In this document: positions 52,041-61,721 of the stretch, in pieces
How positions within the stretch are numbered: the first letter of the stretch is position 1
Layout of the letters: each line of letters begins with the position of its first letter
Position numbers and translations under genes: made by a program
Notes under the pieces: model-generated
Seen by the model: only the letters and a program-made list of their open reading frames with translations
Told to the model about the DNA's origin: nothing
Database searches by the model: none
DNA from: an uncultured Eudoraea sp.
GTDB lineage: Bacteria > Bacteroidota > Bacteroidia > Flavobacteriales > Flavobacteriaceae
Assembly: GCF_947258925.1 (NCBI RefSeq)
Contig: NZ_CAMYKG010000014.1
Coordinates: forward strand, 1 to 64,000
DNA: 64,000 nt
Reading direction: 5' to 3'

Positions 52041-54902
52041 ATGATAAATTTTGAGGAGAATATTGAAGTTAAGGGAGTTCGGGTTCACAATTTAAAAAAT
52101 ATAGATGTAACCATCCCAAGAGAAAAACTGGTAGTAATTACCGGACTTTCCGGCAGTGGAAAATCCTCCTTGGCTTTTGACACCATCTACGCCGAAGGCC
52201 AACGTCGTTATATTGAAACCTTTTCTGCCTATGCAAGGCAATTTTTAGGAGGTCTTGAACGTCCTGATGTAGATAAAATTGACGGTCTTTCCCCTGTAAT
52301 AGCGATAGAACAGAAAACCACTTCCAAATCACCGCGTTCTACTGTTGGAACCATTACCGAAGTCTACGATTTTCTCAGATTATTATATGCACGGGCCTCG
52401 GATGCCTATAGCTATAATACTGGTGAAAAAATGGTCAGTTACAGTGATGATAAGATCAGGGAGCTAATCAGCGAATCTTACTTCGGTAAGCGAATAAATA
52501 TTTTAGCCCCGGTTATTAAGTCAAGAAAAGGACATTACCGGGAACTATTTGAACAAATTGGTAAGCAGGGCTTTGTAAAAGTAAGAGTAGACGGTCAGAT
52601 TACAGATATTACTAAAGGGATGAAAGTAGATCGATATAAAACCCATGATATCGAAATCGTCATTGATCGCTTGGTTGTTGACGGAAATAGTAATCAGGAC
52701 AAAAGACTTTCCGAGTCTATAAATACTGCGATGTATAGCGGTAACAATGTCTTAATGGTACTTGAAGAAGGAGAATCAGTCCCCAGGTATTTTAGCAGGG
52801 ATCTGATGTGCCCAACAACCGGAATTTCATATCCCTCACCGGAACCCAATACATTTTCATTTAATTCTCCTAAGGGAATGTGTGTAAGCTGCAACGGGCT
52901 GGGCCATGTATATGAAGTGAATGAAAGCAAAATTTTTCCCAATAAAAAATTGTCCATTCAATCAGGTGGCATTGCGCCTTTAGGTGAGTACAAAAAGTCT
53001 TGGGCTTTTAAACAATTGGAAACTATTTCCAAACGCCATGAATTTGAGCTTACGGATCCAATTTCAAAAATTCCGGATGATGCCCTGAGTATTATCCTAT
53101 ATGGTGGCTCAGAGCAGTTTGAAATTGACTCCAAAACTTTGGGCGTAAAAAGACAGTACCATATTGATTATGAAGGTATTGCAAATTTTATCAAAAATCA
53201 GTATGAACAGGCGGATTCTACCTCAATAAAACGCTGGGCAAGAGATTTCATGGACAAAAAAACCTGTCCTACATGCAATGGAAGCAGGTTAAAAATAGAA
53301 TCTCTCAATTACAAAATTGAGAATAAAAATATTGCAGACCTGTGTCAGCTTGATATCTCTGATCTGGCTCAATTTTTTGATCAGATTGAGGATAAATTAC
53401 AGGGAAATCAAAGAAAGATTGCGGAAGAAATAATTAAGGAAATTAAATCCAGGATTAAGTTTTTATTGGATGTAGGACTTGATTATTTATCGCTCAACCG
53501 AAGTTCAAAATCCCTTTCAGGAGGTGAAGCGCAAAGAATACGTCTTGCAACGCAAATTGGTTCCCAGTTGGTCGGCGTGCTTTATATCCTTGATGAACCC
53601 AGTATAGGCTTGCACCAGAGGGACAATAATCGTCTCATTCAATCATTGGAATCACTGCGGGATATTGGCAATTCGGTAATCGTTGTTGAGCATGACCGTG
53701 ACATGATTGAAAGTGCTGATCATGTAATTGATATTGGCCCTAAAGCAGGGAAACATGGAGGTGAAATAATTTCTCAGGGAACGCCTGCCGAGCTCATTGA
53801 TCATCACACAGAAACCGCTCAATACATTACTGGTGAAAAAGAAATTCCTATTCCTGATAAAAGAAGGAAAGGGAATGGAAAAAAAATAATTTTAAGAGGT
53901 TGTACCGGAAATAATTTAAAGAATGTATCAGTGGAATTCCCTTTGGGAAAAATGATTTCCGTGACCGGTGTTTCGGGAAGTGGTAAATCCACGCTTATAA
54001 ATGAAACGCTTTACCCTATTATGAATGCCCATTATTTCAATGGCGTAAAAAGACCCATGCCATACTCCGAAATTTCCGGGCTTGAACATATTGATAAGGT
54101 GATAGACATCAACCAATCTCCTATTGGAAGAACACCCAGGTCAAATCCGGCGACCTATACCGGGGTTTTTGGTGAAATACGTTCACTTTTTGCAAAAACC
54201 CCTGAAGCTGCAATACGTGGCTATAAACCGGGTCGGTTTAGTTTTAACGTAAAAGGAGGGAGATGTGAGACTTGTCAGGGTGGAGGTTTAAGGGTAATTG
54301 AGATGAACTTTCTGCCCGACGTATATGTGGAATGTGAAACATGTAATGGAAAACGATTTAACAGGGAGACCCTTGAAATAAGATATAAAGGACAGTCTAT
54401 TGCCGATATTCTTGCCATGACCATTGATGAAGCCGTGATCTTTTTTGACCAGATACCAAAAATTTACAGAAAGTTAAAAACTATTCAAGATGTGGGACTT
54501 GGATATATCTCTCTGGGTCAGCAATCCACTACCCTATCAGGAGGTGAAGCACAGCGCGTAAAACTCGCAACTGAATTATCCAAGAGAGATACGGGAAATA
54601 CTTTCTATATTCTTGACGAACCAACAACCGGACTTCATTTTGAGGATATTAGGGTACTCATGGAAGTTTTAAATAAATTAGTAGACAAAGGAAATACAGT
54701 TTTAGTAATAGAACACAACATGGATGTTATAAAAATGGCAGATTTTATAATTGATATTGGCTACGAAGGAGGTCGGGGAGGCGGCATGATTATTGCAAAA
54801 GGAACTCCGGAACAAGTTGCAAAAGACGACAAAAGTTATACTGCGTTTTACCTGAAGAAAGAATTAGCAGCAAAGAACTCAAAATTAAAGGTACGTACTT
54901 AA
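52041..54902 (+). CDS. uvrA: Excinuclease ABC subunit A
   Basis: I chose the ATG at 52041 ([12 protein letters not shown]) over an upstream TTG at 52029 that nearly abuts the -7 box. The product of about 953 residues has two ABC ATPase modules: Walker [13 protein letters not shown] and [11 protein letters not shown], and signatures [12 protein letters not shown] and [12 protein letters not shown]. Zinc modules include [26 protein letters not shown] and CETCNGKR. It is the damage-sensing subunit of nucleotide-excision repair. A long spacer from the TIGR03915 gene suggests an independent promoter. Confidence 0.96.
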   Translation: MINFEENIEVKGVRVHNLKNIDVTIPREKLVVITGLSGSGKSSLAFDTIYAEGQRRYIETFSAYARQFLGGLERPDVDKIDGLSPVIAIEQKTTSKSPRSTVGTITEVYDFLRLLYARASDAYSYNTGEKMVSYSDDKIRELISESYFGKRINILAPVIKSRKGHYRELFEQIGKQGFVKVRVDGQITDITKGMKVDRYKTHDIEIVIDRLVVDGNSNQDKRLSESINTAMYSGNNVLMVLEEGESVPRYFSRDLMCPTTGISYPSPEPNTFSFNSPKGMCVSCNGLGHVYEVNESKIFPNKKLSIQSGGIAPLGEYKKSWAFKQLETISKRHEFELTDPISKIPDDALSIILYGGSEQFEIDSKTLGVKRQYHIDYEGIANFIKNQYEQADSTSIKRWARDFMDKKTCPTCNGSRLKIESLNYKIENKNIADLCQLDISDLAQFFDQIEDKLQGNQRKIAEEIIKEIKSRIKFLLDVGLDYLSLNRSSKSLSGGEAQRIRLATQIGSQLVGVLYILDEPSIGLHQRDNNRLIQSLESLRDIGNSVIVVEHDRDMIESADHVIDIGPKAGKHGGEIISQGTPAELIDHHTETAQYITGEKEIPIPDKRRKGNGKKIILRGCTGNNLKNVSVEFPLGKMISVTGVSGSGKSTLINETLYPIMNAHYFNGVKRPMPYSEISGLEHIDKVIDINQSPIGRTPRSNPATYTGVFGEIRSLFAKTPEAAIRGYKPGRFSFNVKGGRCETCQGGGLRVIEMNFLPDVYVECETCNGKRFNRETLEIRYKGQSIADILAMTIDEAVIFFDQIPKIYRKLKTIQDVGLGYISLGQQSTTLSGGEAQRVKLATELSKRDTGNTFYILDEPTTGLHFEDIRVLMEVLNKLVDKGNTVLVIEHNMDVIKMADFIIDIGYEGGRGGGMIIAKGTPEQVAKDDKSYTAFYLKKELAAKNSKLKVRT

Positions 54903-54948
54903 ATGACCTGTTCAGTTTAGATTGGATTTAGTTGAAAAAAGACAAAAG

Positions 54949-55635
54949 ATGAGAAAAGAAAAACACCATAAAGGATGGAATGAAATAAAAACCAATGACT
55001 CATGGGCTATTTTCAAAATTATGGGTGAATTTGTAAACGGTTTTGAAAAAATGAGTGCCATAGGGCCATGTGTTACGATTTTTGGTTCTGCAAGAACACC
55101 GGAAGATGCCAAATATTACGAACTTACCGTGAATGTTGCTAAAAAAGTATCCGAAGCAGGATATGGTATTATTACCGGTGGTGGACCAGGTATAATGGAA
55201 GCAGGTAACAAAGGGGCACATTTGGCAGGAGGTACCTCTGTTGGTCTCAATATAGAACTCCCTTTTGAACAAAATGATAACCCCTATATTGACGATGATA
55301 AAAGCCTTGATTTTGACTATTTCTTTGTTCGAAAGGTGATGTTTGTAAAATATTCCCAGGCATTTGTAGTCTTACCGGGCGGATTTGGCACCCTGGATGA
55401 ACTCTTCGAAGCGGTTACCCTGATCCAGACAAAAAAAATAGGCAGATTTCCAATTATATTAGTAGGAAAGTCTTTTTGGAAAGACCTTTTAACATGGATT
55501 AAGGGCACTATGCTGAATGCCGGAAACATTAGCTCGTCTGACCTTGATCTCATACAAATTGTGGATACGGAAGATGAAGTTGTTGAGATTATTGATGCAT
55601 TCTATAAAGGCCACACCCTGAGTCCAAATTTCTAA
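54949..55635 (+). CDS. LOG-family (TIGR00730) nucleotide phosphoribohydrolase-like protein
   Basis: From the ATG at 54949 the protein has about 228 residues; the longer TTG reading from 54922 is possible. It has the Rossmann-type LOG motifs GGGPGIMEAGNKGA and PGGFGTLDELFEA, the family's substrate-binding PGG-x-GT signature. Relatives cleave nucleoside 5'-monophosphates (cytokinin riboside phosphates in plants; other substrates in bacteria). Substrate here is not known. It lies 46 bases after uvrA and 7 before the barrel gene. Confidence 0.88.
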   Translation: MRKEKHHKGWNEIKTNDSWAIFKIMGEFVNGFEKMSAIGPCVTIFGSARTPEDAKYYELTVNVAKKVSEAGYGIITGGGPGIMEAGNKGAHLAGGTSVGLNIELPFEQNDNPYIDDDKSLDFDYFFVRKVMFVKYSQAFVVLPGGFGTLDELFEAVTLIQTKKIGRFPIILVGKSFWKDLLTWIKGTMLNAGNISSSDLDLIQIVDTEDEVVEIIDAFYKGHTLSPNF

Positions 55636-55642
55636 GTCAACG

Positions 55643-58477
55643 ATGTTTCACAAGCGTATTTCAACTTTTTTAGTAGCTACCACCCTGTGCTTACTCATGG
55701 GGACAGCTTGTGTTTATGCACAACATAATAATAATCTTAAGGCTTCCCTGGAAGCCGAATCTAAAGAGTTAAATATCCAACAGGAATTTGAATATATAAA
55801 TGATTCCAGAGATACCCTTGACGTCCTGTACTTTAATGATTGGGCAAATGCTTATTCCGATAAAAGTACTCCCCTCGCGAAGAGATTCGCCGAGGAATTT
55901 AGAAAAAGCCTGCATTTGGCCAAGGAAAAAGATCGCGGAAAGACAGAAATTTTCACTATTGTTGATGATGAATACCGGGCGGTCTCATGGGGGAGAACTT
56001 CAGGTCTGGACATCATCAAAATTGAACTTAATAGCCCTTTGGCGCCGGGTGCTTCTGCTAAATTATTTATTACCTATACTGTAAAGCTTCCGCCAAATAG
56101 ATATACGCCTTATGGCTATAATAATGACGGGGGTTATTATTTAAAAGATTGGTACCTCACCCCTGCTGTTTATGATGGCGAATGGCAATTGTATTCAAAT
56201 AAGAATCTTGAAGACCTGTATACAGACATTACGAATACCAACATTATCTTCAGTTATCCTGATTCTCTGTTTTTAGGCACAAACTTAAAAGAAGTAAATA
56301 TTACTGGATTCCCCGGAAAACAGCAGGCTACACTTGAAGGTGTGAACAGAAAGAGTGGTTATATCATTCTTAATGCGGAAAAAAAATTTACAAAACATGT
56401 CACTCCGGAACTCATAGTGATTACGGATCTCAAGGCAACAAAATACGATGAAATTTCCCAGGGGGTTTCCATAAATAGAATTTCTCGGTTTATTCATAAT
56501 AATCTGGGCGACTTTCCCTATGAACAACTGCTTGTTAGCGAAGTAGATTTTAATAAAAATCCAATATATGGTTTAAATCAACTGCCATCTTTTATACGCC
56601 CATATGAAAGGCAATTTCAGTTTGAAATGACCTTTATGAAAACTGCCCTCAATAGCTATATTAGAGAATCAATTTTCCTTAATCCAAGAAAGGAAAAATG
56701 GATAAACGATGCAGTTATCAATTATATGATGATCAAATTTGTGGAAGAGTATTATCCCGATCAGAAACTACTGGGTAAATTATCTAAAAGCTGGCTTATA
56801 AGAGGCTTTAAACTGGCTCAAATGGATTACAATGATCAATATGCCTTCCTGTACATGTTTACTGCAAGGAAAAATCTTGATCAGGCACTTACCACTCCTA
56901 ATGACTCACTGATAAAATTTAATCAAAAAATAGCTAATACCTATAAAGCAGGACTAGGCCTGGCATATCTGGCAGATTACACCGGAATTGAAAATATAGA
57001 TAAGGCTGTAAAGGAGTTTTATAAAAGGTACTCCTTAAAACCAGTGGTACCCTCTGATTTTGAAGGGATTCTAAAAAACCATTCTGAGAAAGATATCGAT
57101 TGGTTTTTCAAAACCTATGTCCCTACTGATGAGCGTATTGATTTTAAAATTTCCAATGTAATTAAAACACAGGATTCTCTAACTGTTACCCTTAAGAATA
57201 AAACGGGTGCAGAAGTTCCAATATCACTTTTCGGATTAAGAAATGACACGGTGGTATCCAAATATTGGTTTACCGGGATAAAAGACGAAGAAACTATTAC
57301 CATCCCACGGAATTTTGAAAAGAGACTGGTGCTTAATTATGACCAGACCATCCCTGAATTTAATCAGCGGGATAACTGGAAAAAGCTCAAGGGATTTTTC
57401 ATTAGCAATAAGAAATTAAAATTTCAATTTTTTAAAGATGCTGAAGATCCTTATTACAACCAGATTTTTTATATGCCTACATTGGGTTTCAATATTTATG
57501 ATGGCTTAACACCGGGGATTCGATTTACCAATAAGACTCTTTTGGAGCGACCTTTTGTATTTGATTTATCACCCGCTTACTCTTTTAATGAAAAATCATT
57601 AGTAGGTTCTGGCAGACTTAGCGTGCGGCATTATCACGGTAAAAGCGGATTTTATGTTACCAATTATCAGATAAGGGGATCTAGCTCTCATTTTCAAACA
57701 AATTCGCGCTACAGCACATTTACCCCTTCCGTGAGTTTTGGGTGGAGACCTGCTGACCTCATTTCTAATAAGCGACAAAGACTTACCCTGAGGTATGTCA
57801 ATGTATTTAGAAATATTGATCCCAACCTGGATATAGAAACTGATCCGGATTACAGTGTGCTCAATGCAAGATATACCCATGAGAATAATGGGATCATTGA
57901 TTATTTTAAGTGGTTTGCAGATGCTCAATATTCTAATGAATTCACGAAATTGGCTTTCAATTTGGAGTACAGGAAGCTATTTGTTAATAATACGCAATTC
58001 AATTTTAGACTATTTGCAGGAAAATTTCTGCGCAATAAAACAAGTGGAGACTATTTTAGCTTTGCACTGGACAGGCCAACGGATTATTTATTTGATTATA
58101 ACTATTTAGGCAGGTCTGAAGATTCAGGAATATGGAGCCAACAATTAATTATAGCCGAAGGGGGCTTTAAATCCCAATTGGAAAATCCATTTTCAAACGA
58201 TTGGATTACAACTGCCAATTCAAGTGTTAACATTTGGAAATGGGTAGAATTATACGGAGATATTGGATATATTAAAAACAAAAATCAATCTGGCAGATTT
58301 GTATATGATTCCGGTATCCGCCTAAATTTACTCACAGACTATTTTGAATTATACTTCCCTATATATTCCAACAATGGATGGGAAATTGCTCAACCCAATT
58401 ACGCCGAACGGATTCGCTTCATAGTTACATTGAGCCCAAAAACACTATTAGGTCTTTTCACAAGGAAGTGGTTTTAG
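55643..58477 (+). CDS. Catalytically dead M1-like domain fused to an outer-membrane beta-barrel
   Basis: The 944-residue protein has a signal peptide (cleavage near VYAQ). An N-terminal M1-aminopeptidase-like region (about 30-490) includes a beta domain, a segment NPIYGLNQLPSF in the place of the substrate-binding GAMEN strand, and WINDAVINYMM (353-363) in the place of the usual WLNEGF. The zinc HExxH is absent; the aligned stretch is FEMTFMKTALNSYI. It is therefore a pseudo-peptidase. The C-terminal part (about 600-944) is alternating aromatic strands typical of a barrel and ends KWF. Function unknown; a surface binding or assembly role is inferred. Confidence 0.65.
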   Translation: MFHKRISTFLVATTLCLLMGTACVYAQHNNNLKASLEAESKELNIQQEFEYINDSRDTLDVLYFNDWANAYSDKSTPLAKRFAEEFRKSLHLAKEKDRGKTEIFTIVDDEYRAVSWGRTSGLDIIKIELNSPLAPGASAKLFITYTVKLPPNRYTPYGYNNDGGYYLKDWYLTPAVYDGEWQLYSNKNLEDLYTDITNTNIIFSYPDSLFLGTNLKEVNITGFPGKQQATLEGVNRKSGYIILNAEKKFTKHVTPELIVITDLKATKYDEISQGVSINRISRFIHNNLGDFPYEQLLVSEVDFNKNPIYGLNQLPSFIRPYERQFQFEMTFMKTALNSYIRESIFLNPRKEKWINDAVINYMMIKFVEEYYPDQKLLGKLSKSWLIRGFKLAQMDYNDQYAFLYMFTARKNLDQALTTPNDSLIKFNQKIANTYKAGLGLAYLADYTGIENIDKAVKEFYKRYSLKPVVPSDFEGILKNHSEKDIDWFFKTYVPTDERIDFKISNVIKTQDSLTVTLKNKTGAEVPISLFGLRNDTVVSKYWFTGIKDEETITIPRNFEKRLVLNYDQTIPEFNQRDNWKKLKGFFISNKKLKFQFFKDAEDPYYNQIFYMPTLGFNIYDGLTPGIRFTNKTLLERPFVFDLSPAYSFNEKSLVGSGRLSVRHYHGKSGFYVTNYQIRGSSSHFQTNSRYSTFTPSVSFGWRPADLISNKRQRLTLRYVNVFRNIDPNLDIETDPDYSVLNARYTHENNGIIDYFKWFADAQYSNEFTKLAFNLEYRKLFVNNTQFNFRLFAGKFLRNKTSGDYFSFALDRPTDYLFDYNYLGRSEDSGIWSQQLIIAEGGFKSQLENPFSNDWITTANSSVNIWKWVELYGDIGYIKNKNQSGRFVYDSGIRLNLLTDYFELYFPIYSNNGWEIAQPNYAERIRFIVTLSPKTLLGLFTRKWF

Positions 58478-58586
58478 AAATTATACTATTCTTAGAAAAT
58501 TTGTTATTTTTTACATTATTTATAATTTATTGTTGCTTTTGTATGGGTTTTTTGATTTATCATTAGTATAAAACCATTTTTTTTGA

Positions 58587-58617
58587 TTGCAAAGATCATC
58601 TTGTTTTCATATTTTTG
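58587..58617 (+). promoter_or_regulatory. Promoter of the second E1 fusion gene
   Basis: TTG (58587-58589) and TATTTTTG (58610-58617) are separated by 20 bases, a full consensus match. It ends 17 bases before the ATG at 58635, which shows that the upstream in-frame TTG is a promoter element, not a start. Confidence 0.75.
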
Positions 58618-58634
58618 CAACAAATCTTTCCCTA

Positions 58635-61046
58635 ATGAGTTTAAAATTGCAAACAAGTGATGACATTTCTTTTGAAGATTTTAGGGCACAGATTTTAACA
58701 GATTATGAAATTGCCGTTACCAGCCGGGAATGTAGTCTCTTAGGCCGAAGAGAAGTCTTAACCGGTAAAGCTAAGTTTGGAATTTTTGGTGACGGGAAGG
58801 AATTACCACAACTGGCAATGGCCAGATCTTTCCGTAATGGTGATTTTAGAAGCGGTTATTACAGAGATCAAACTTTTATGATGGCTTTGGGGCAATTAAG
58901 ACCTAAAGATTTCTTTCATGGTCTTTACGCTACTACGGATATAGAGAAGGAACCGATGAGCGCCGGAAGGCAAATGGGAGGGCATTTTGGATCGTACAGT
59001 CTTAATCCTGACGGATCTTGGAAGGATCTTACGGCACAAAAGAATAGCAGTGCTGATATTTCTCCAACTGCCGGTCAGATGCCCCGACTTCTGGGATTGG
59101 CACAGGCATCGAAGATCTACCGTCATGTAAAAGGGATAGATTCTGATAAATTTTCCAACAACGGCGATGAAGTGGCCTGGGGTACAATTGGCAATGCCAG
59201 TACTTCTGAAGGTCATTTTTTTGAAACCTTTAATGCGGCAGGAGTTTTACAAGTACCTATGATCATAAGTGTATGGGATGATCAATACGGTATTTCTGTG
59301 CCAGCTAAATATCAAACAACTAAGGAGGATATTTCCGAAGTCCTGAAAGGATTTCAAAGAGATGAGCATAATAAGGGTTATGAAATCCTGAAAGTAAAAG
59401 GCTGGGATTATACGGCACTCATTCATGTTTATGAGAATGCTTCAGAATTGGCACGGGAGGAACATATTCCTGTATTAATCCATGTTACTGATTTAACACA
59501 ACCCCAGGGTCATTCTACCTCCGGTTCGCAGGAACGATATAAAAGTGAGGAACGTCTGCTGTGGGAAAAAGAAAATGATTGTAATAAAAGATTCAGGGAA
59601 TGGATACTCGAGAATAAAATCACCGACAATGAATCACTTACTGCTTTGGAATTAAAGATTAAAAAAGAAGTAAGAGCAGCGAAAAAAGAGGCATGGATAG
59701 AATTTTTAACTCCACATAGGGAAGCTAAAAAAGCCCTGATAAATTTATTGGATAAATTAGCTCTAAGCAGTCCTAACAGGGCGTTTATTACAAAAATAAA
59801 GAATGACCTGATTGCAGTTGAAGAACCACTAAAGAAAGATTTGGCTAAGAATTCAAGAAAGGCCCTGCGTTATGTTCTCGGTGAAAGTTCAAATGAAAAA
59901 ACGGCATTGCTAAAATGGCTGGAAAATTTCCTACAAGATTCACAAACGAAATTCAGCTCGCACCTCTACAGTGAATTACCCAATAAAGCTACAAGTATTA
60001 AGGAAATAAAGCCCGTTTATAACGATAATTCGGTAATGGTAGATGGCCGAGTAATTTTACGTGATAATTTTGATAATCTTTTTGCAAAATATCCGGAGGT
60101 CCTGATTTTTGGAGAAGATAGTGGAGCTATTGGCGATGTAAACCAGGGACTGGAAGGCCTCCAGGAGAAATATGGCGAAATGCGTATTGCTGATACCGGG
60201 ATACGTGAAACAACAATTATAGGACAAGGAATTGGTTTAGCCCTCAGAGGTCTCAGACCTATAGCCGAAATTCAATATCTCGATTATTTATTATATGGTT
60301 TACAAACCCTGAGTGATGACCTGGCCACATTGCTTTATCGTACAGTGGGTAAACAAAAGGCGCCACTGATTATCCGGACCAGAGGACATCGATTAGAAGG
60401 TATCTGGCATTCAGGTTCTCAAATGGGGGGCATTATTCATTTCCTAAGGGGGATGTATGTCTTGGTCCCAAGGAATATGACCAAAGCGGCTGGCTTTTAT
60501 AATACCCTGATGAAGAGCGATGAACCGGCAATAATAATTGAAAGTTTAAATGGTTACAGGCTTAAAGAAGACAAGCCAGATAACCTTGGTGACATCTGTA
60601 CGCCTATCGGAGTGGTTGAAGTTGTAAAAGGAGGTTCAGATATTACCCTTTTATCGTACGGTTCTACTCTGAGAATTGTTCAAAATACAGCCGAGGAACT
60701 AAAAGAAGTTGGTATTGATGCCGAAGTAATTGATGCGCAGTCACTTCTTCCTTTCGACCTTACCAATGGGGTAAAGCAAAGTGTTGAAAAAACGAATAGG
60801 TTACTAATTATTGATGAAGATGTACCAGGAGGATGTTCGGCTTATCTTATGCAGGACATTATTGAACGACAGGGAGCTTACCAATATCTTGACAGCCCGC
60901 CTCAAACCTTAACGGCAAAAGCTCATAGACCGGCTTATGCTTCAGATGGGGACTATTTCTCTAAGCCTAATGCAGAAGATATATTTGAAAAGGTATATGA
61001 AATTATGCATGAGGCAAATCCCGCGGAATACCCTAAACTACGTTAG
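58635..61046 (+). CDS. 2-oxoacid dehydrogenase E1, large alpha/beta fusion
   Basis: The product, about 803 residues from the ATG at 58635, joins E1 alpha and beta domains. The alpha part has GRQMGGHFGSYS and a degenerate ThDP/Mg region, IGNASTSEGHFFET ending in SVWDD. Canonical enzymes have GDG..NN there, as in the 23 kb gene. The beta part has FGEDSGAIGDVNQG, RIADTGIRETTIIGQGIG and RTRGHRLEGIWHSGSQMGG. A helical insert (about 320-430) accounts for the extra size. It is probably a 2-oxoacid dehydrogenase E1; the substrate cannot be read. No E2/E3 genes are adjacent. Confidence 0.85.
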   Translation: MSLKLQTSDDISFEDFRAQILTDYEIAVTSRECSLLGRREVLTGKAKFGIFGDGKELPQLAMARSFRNGDFRSGYYRDQTFMMALGQLRPKDFFHGLYATTDIEKEPMSAGRQMGGHFGSYSLNPDGSWKDLTAQKNSSADISPTAGQMPRLLGLAQASKIYRHVKGIDSDKFSNNGDEVAWGTIGNASTSEGHFFETFNAAGVLQVPMIISVWDDQYGISVPAKYQTTKEDISEVLKGFQRDEHNKGYEILKVKGWDYTALIHVYENASELAREEHIPVLIHVTDLTQPQGHSTSGSQERYKSEERLLWEKENDCNKRFREWILENKITDNESLTALELKIKKEVRAAKKEAWIEFLTPHREAKKALINLLDKLALSSPNRAFITKIKNDLIAVEEPLKKDLAKNSRKALRYVLGESSNEKTALLKWLENFLQDSQTKFSSHLYSELPNKATSIKEIKPVYNDNSVMVDGRVILRDNFDNLFAKYPEVLIFGEDSGAIGDVNQGLEGLQEKYGEMRIADTGIRETTIIGQGIGLALRGLRPIAEIQYLDYLLYGLQTLSDDLATLLYRTVGKQKAPLIIRTRGHRLEGIWHSGSQMGGIIHFLRGMYVLVPRNMTKAAGFYNTLMKSDEPAIIIESLNGYRLKEDKPDNLGDICTPIGVVEVVKGGSDITLLSYGSTLRIVQNTAEELKEVGIDAEVIDAQSLLPFDLTNGVKQSVEKTNRLLIIDEDVPGGCSAYLMQDIIERQGAYQYLDSPPQTLTAKAHRPAYASDGDYFSKPNAEDIFEKVYEIMHEANPAEYPKLR

Positions 61047-61201
61047 TTCAATTTTTTAGCGATTCCATTTTCCAAGAGTTTTATCTTTTATTACTTACAA
61101 ATGCCAATGTTACTCAACACATGGCTTATAAACTTATGCCATTAATCCTTTTACATTTTTTATTAGGTAAATTAGTGTTCGGAAATAATTAAATTTAAAA
61201 C

Positions 61202-61690
61202 ATGAAATCACTATGCACTATCATCATCTGCCTGGTAACGGGGTGGACTTTACTTTCACAGCCAAAAGTAGCCATCTCTGATTTTGAAAACCTGGATAAC
61301 AGTAAATGGAGCGGAAATCTGATGTACATAAATTATGGTGATGGGTCCAAGGTTTTGATCAGGACCGCTATGCAAATTTCTATTAAAGGGAATAAGATAT
61401 TAATGGATATCGAATATCCCGATGAACCTAAGGCAAATTCTAAAGAAAACATTAGAATAACAAAGGCTGGATCTTATTTAGGGAATGAGGAACTTATTGA
61501 CAAGGATTATGATAACGGGGTATTGACCTTAGTTACCAGGTTTAAAGGGAAGGATAACAACAAAAAAGCAGTGATGTATAAAACTTATTCCATTAGCGAA
61601 GAGGCATATGTGGTTGAAAAGAAAGTTCAGTATATGGATACGGAGGAGCGTATTTTAAGAAACAGATACAACTATACACGCTCTAATTAG
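61202..61690 (+). CDS. Secreted protein of unknown function
   Basis: The 162-residue protein has a signal peptide (IIICLVTGWTLLSQ). The mature part is mostly short strands (WSGNLMYINYGDGSKVLI, MQISIKGNKILMDIEYP, GVLTLVTRFKG, YKTYSIS), suggesting a beta-sandwich or small barrel. I recognise no family. It lies between the E1 gene and the kinase/aminotransferase fusion, 31 bases before the latter, so it may share a transcript with it. Confidence 0.6.
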   Translation: MKSLCTIIICLVTGWTLLSQPKVAISDFENLDNSKWSGNLMYINYGDGSKVLIRTAMQISIKGNKILMDIEYPDEPKANSKENIRITKAGSYLGNEELIDKDYDNGVLTLVTRFKGKDNNKKAVMYKTYSISEEAYVVEKKVQYMDTEERILRNRYNYTRSN

Positions 61691-61721
61691 TCTGAAAAAA
61701 AAATTAATTCTTCCGCAACCA

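Noticed and set aside
58587-58634. Upstream in-frame TTG as start of the large E1
   Set aside because: This TTG is the -33 element of a full-consensus promoter; the ATG at 58635 lies behind the -7 box.
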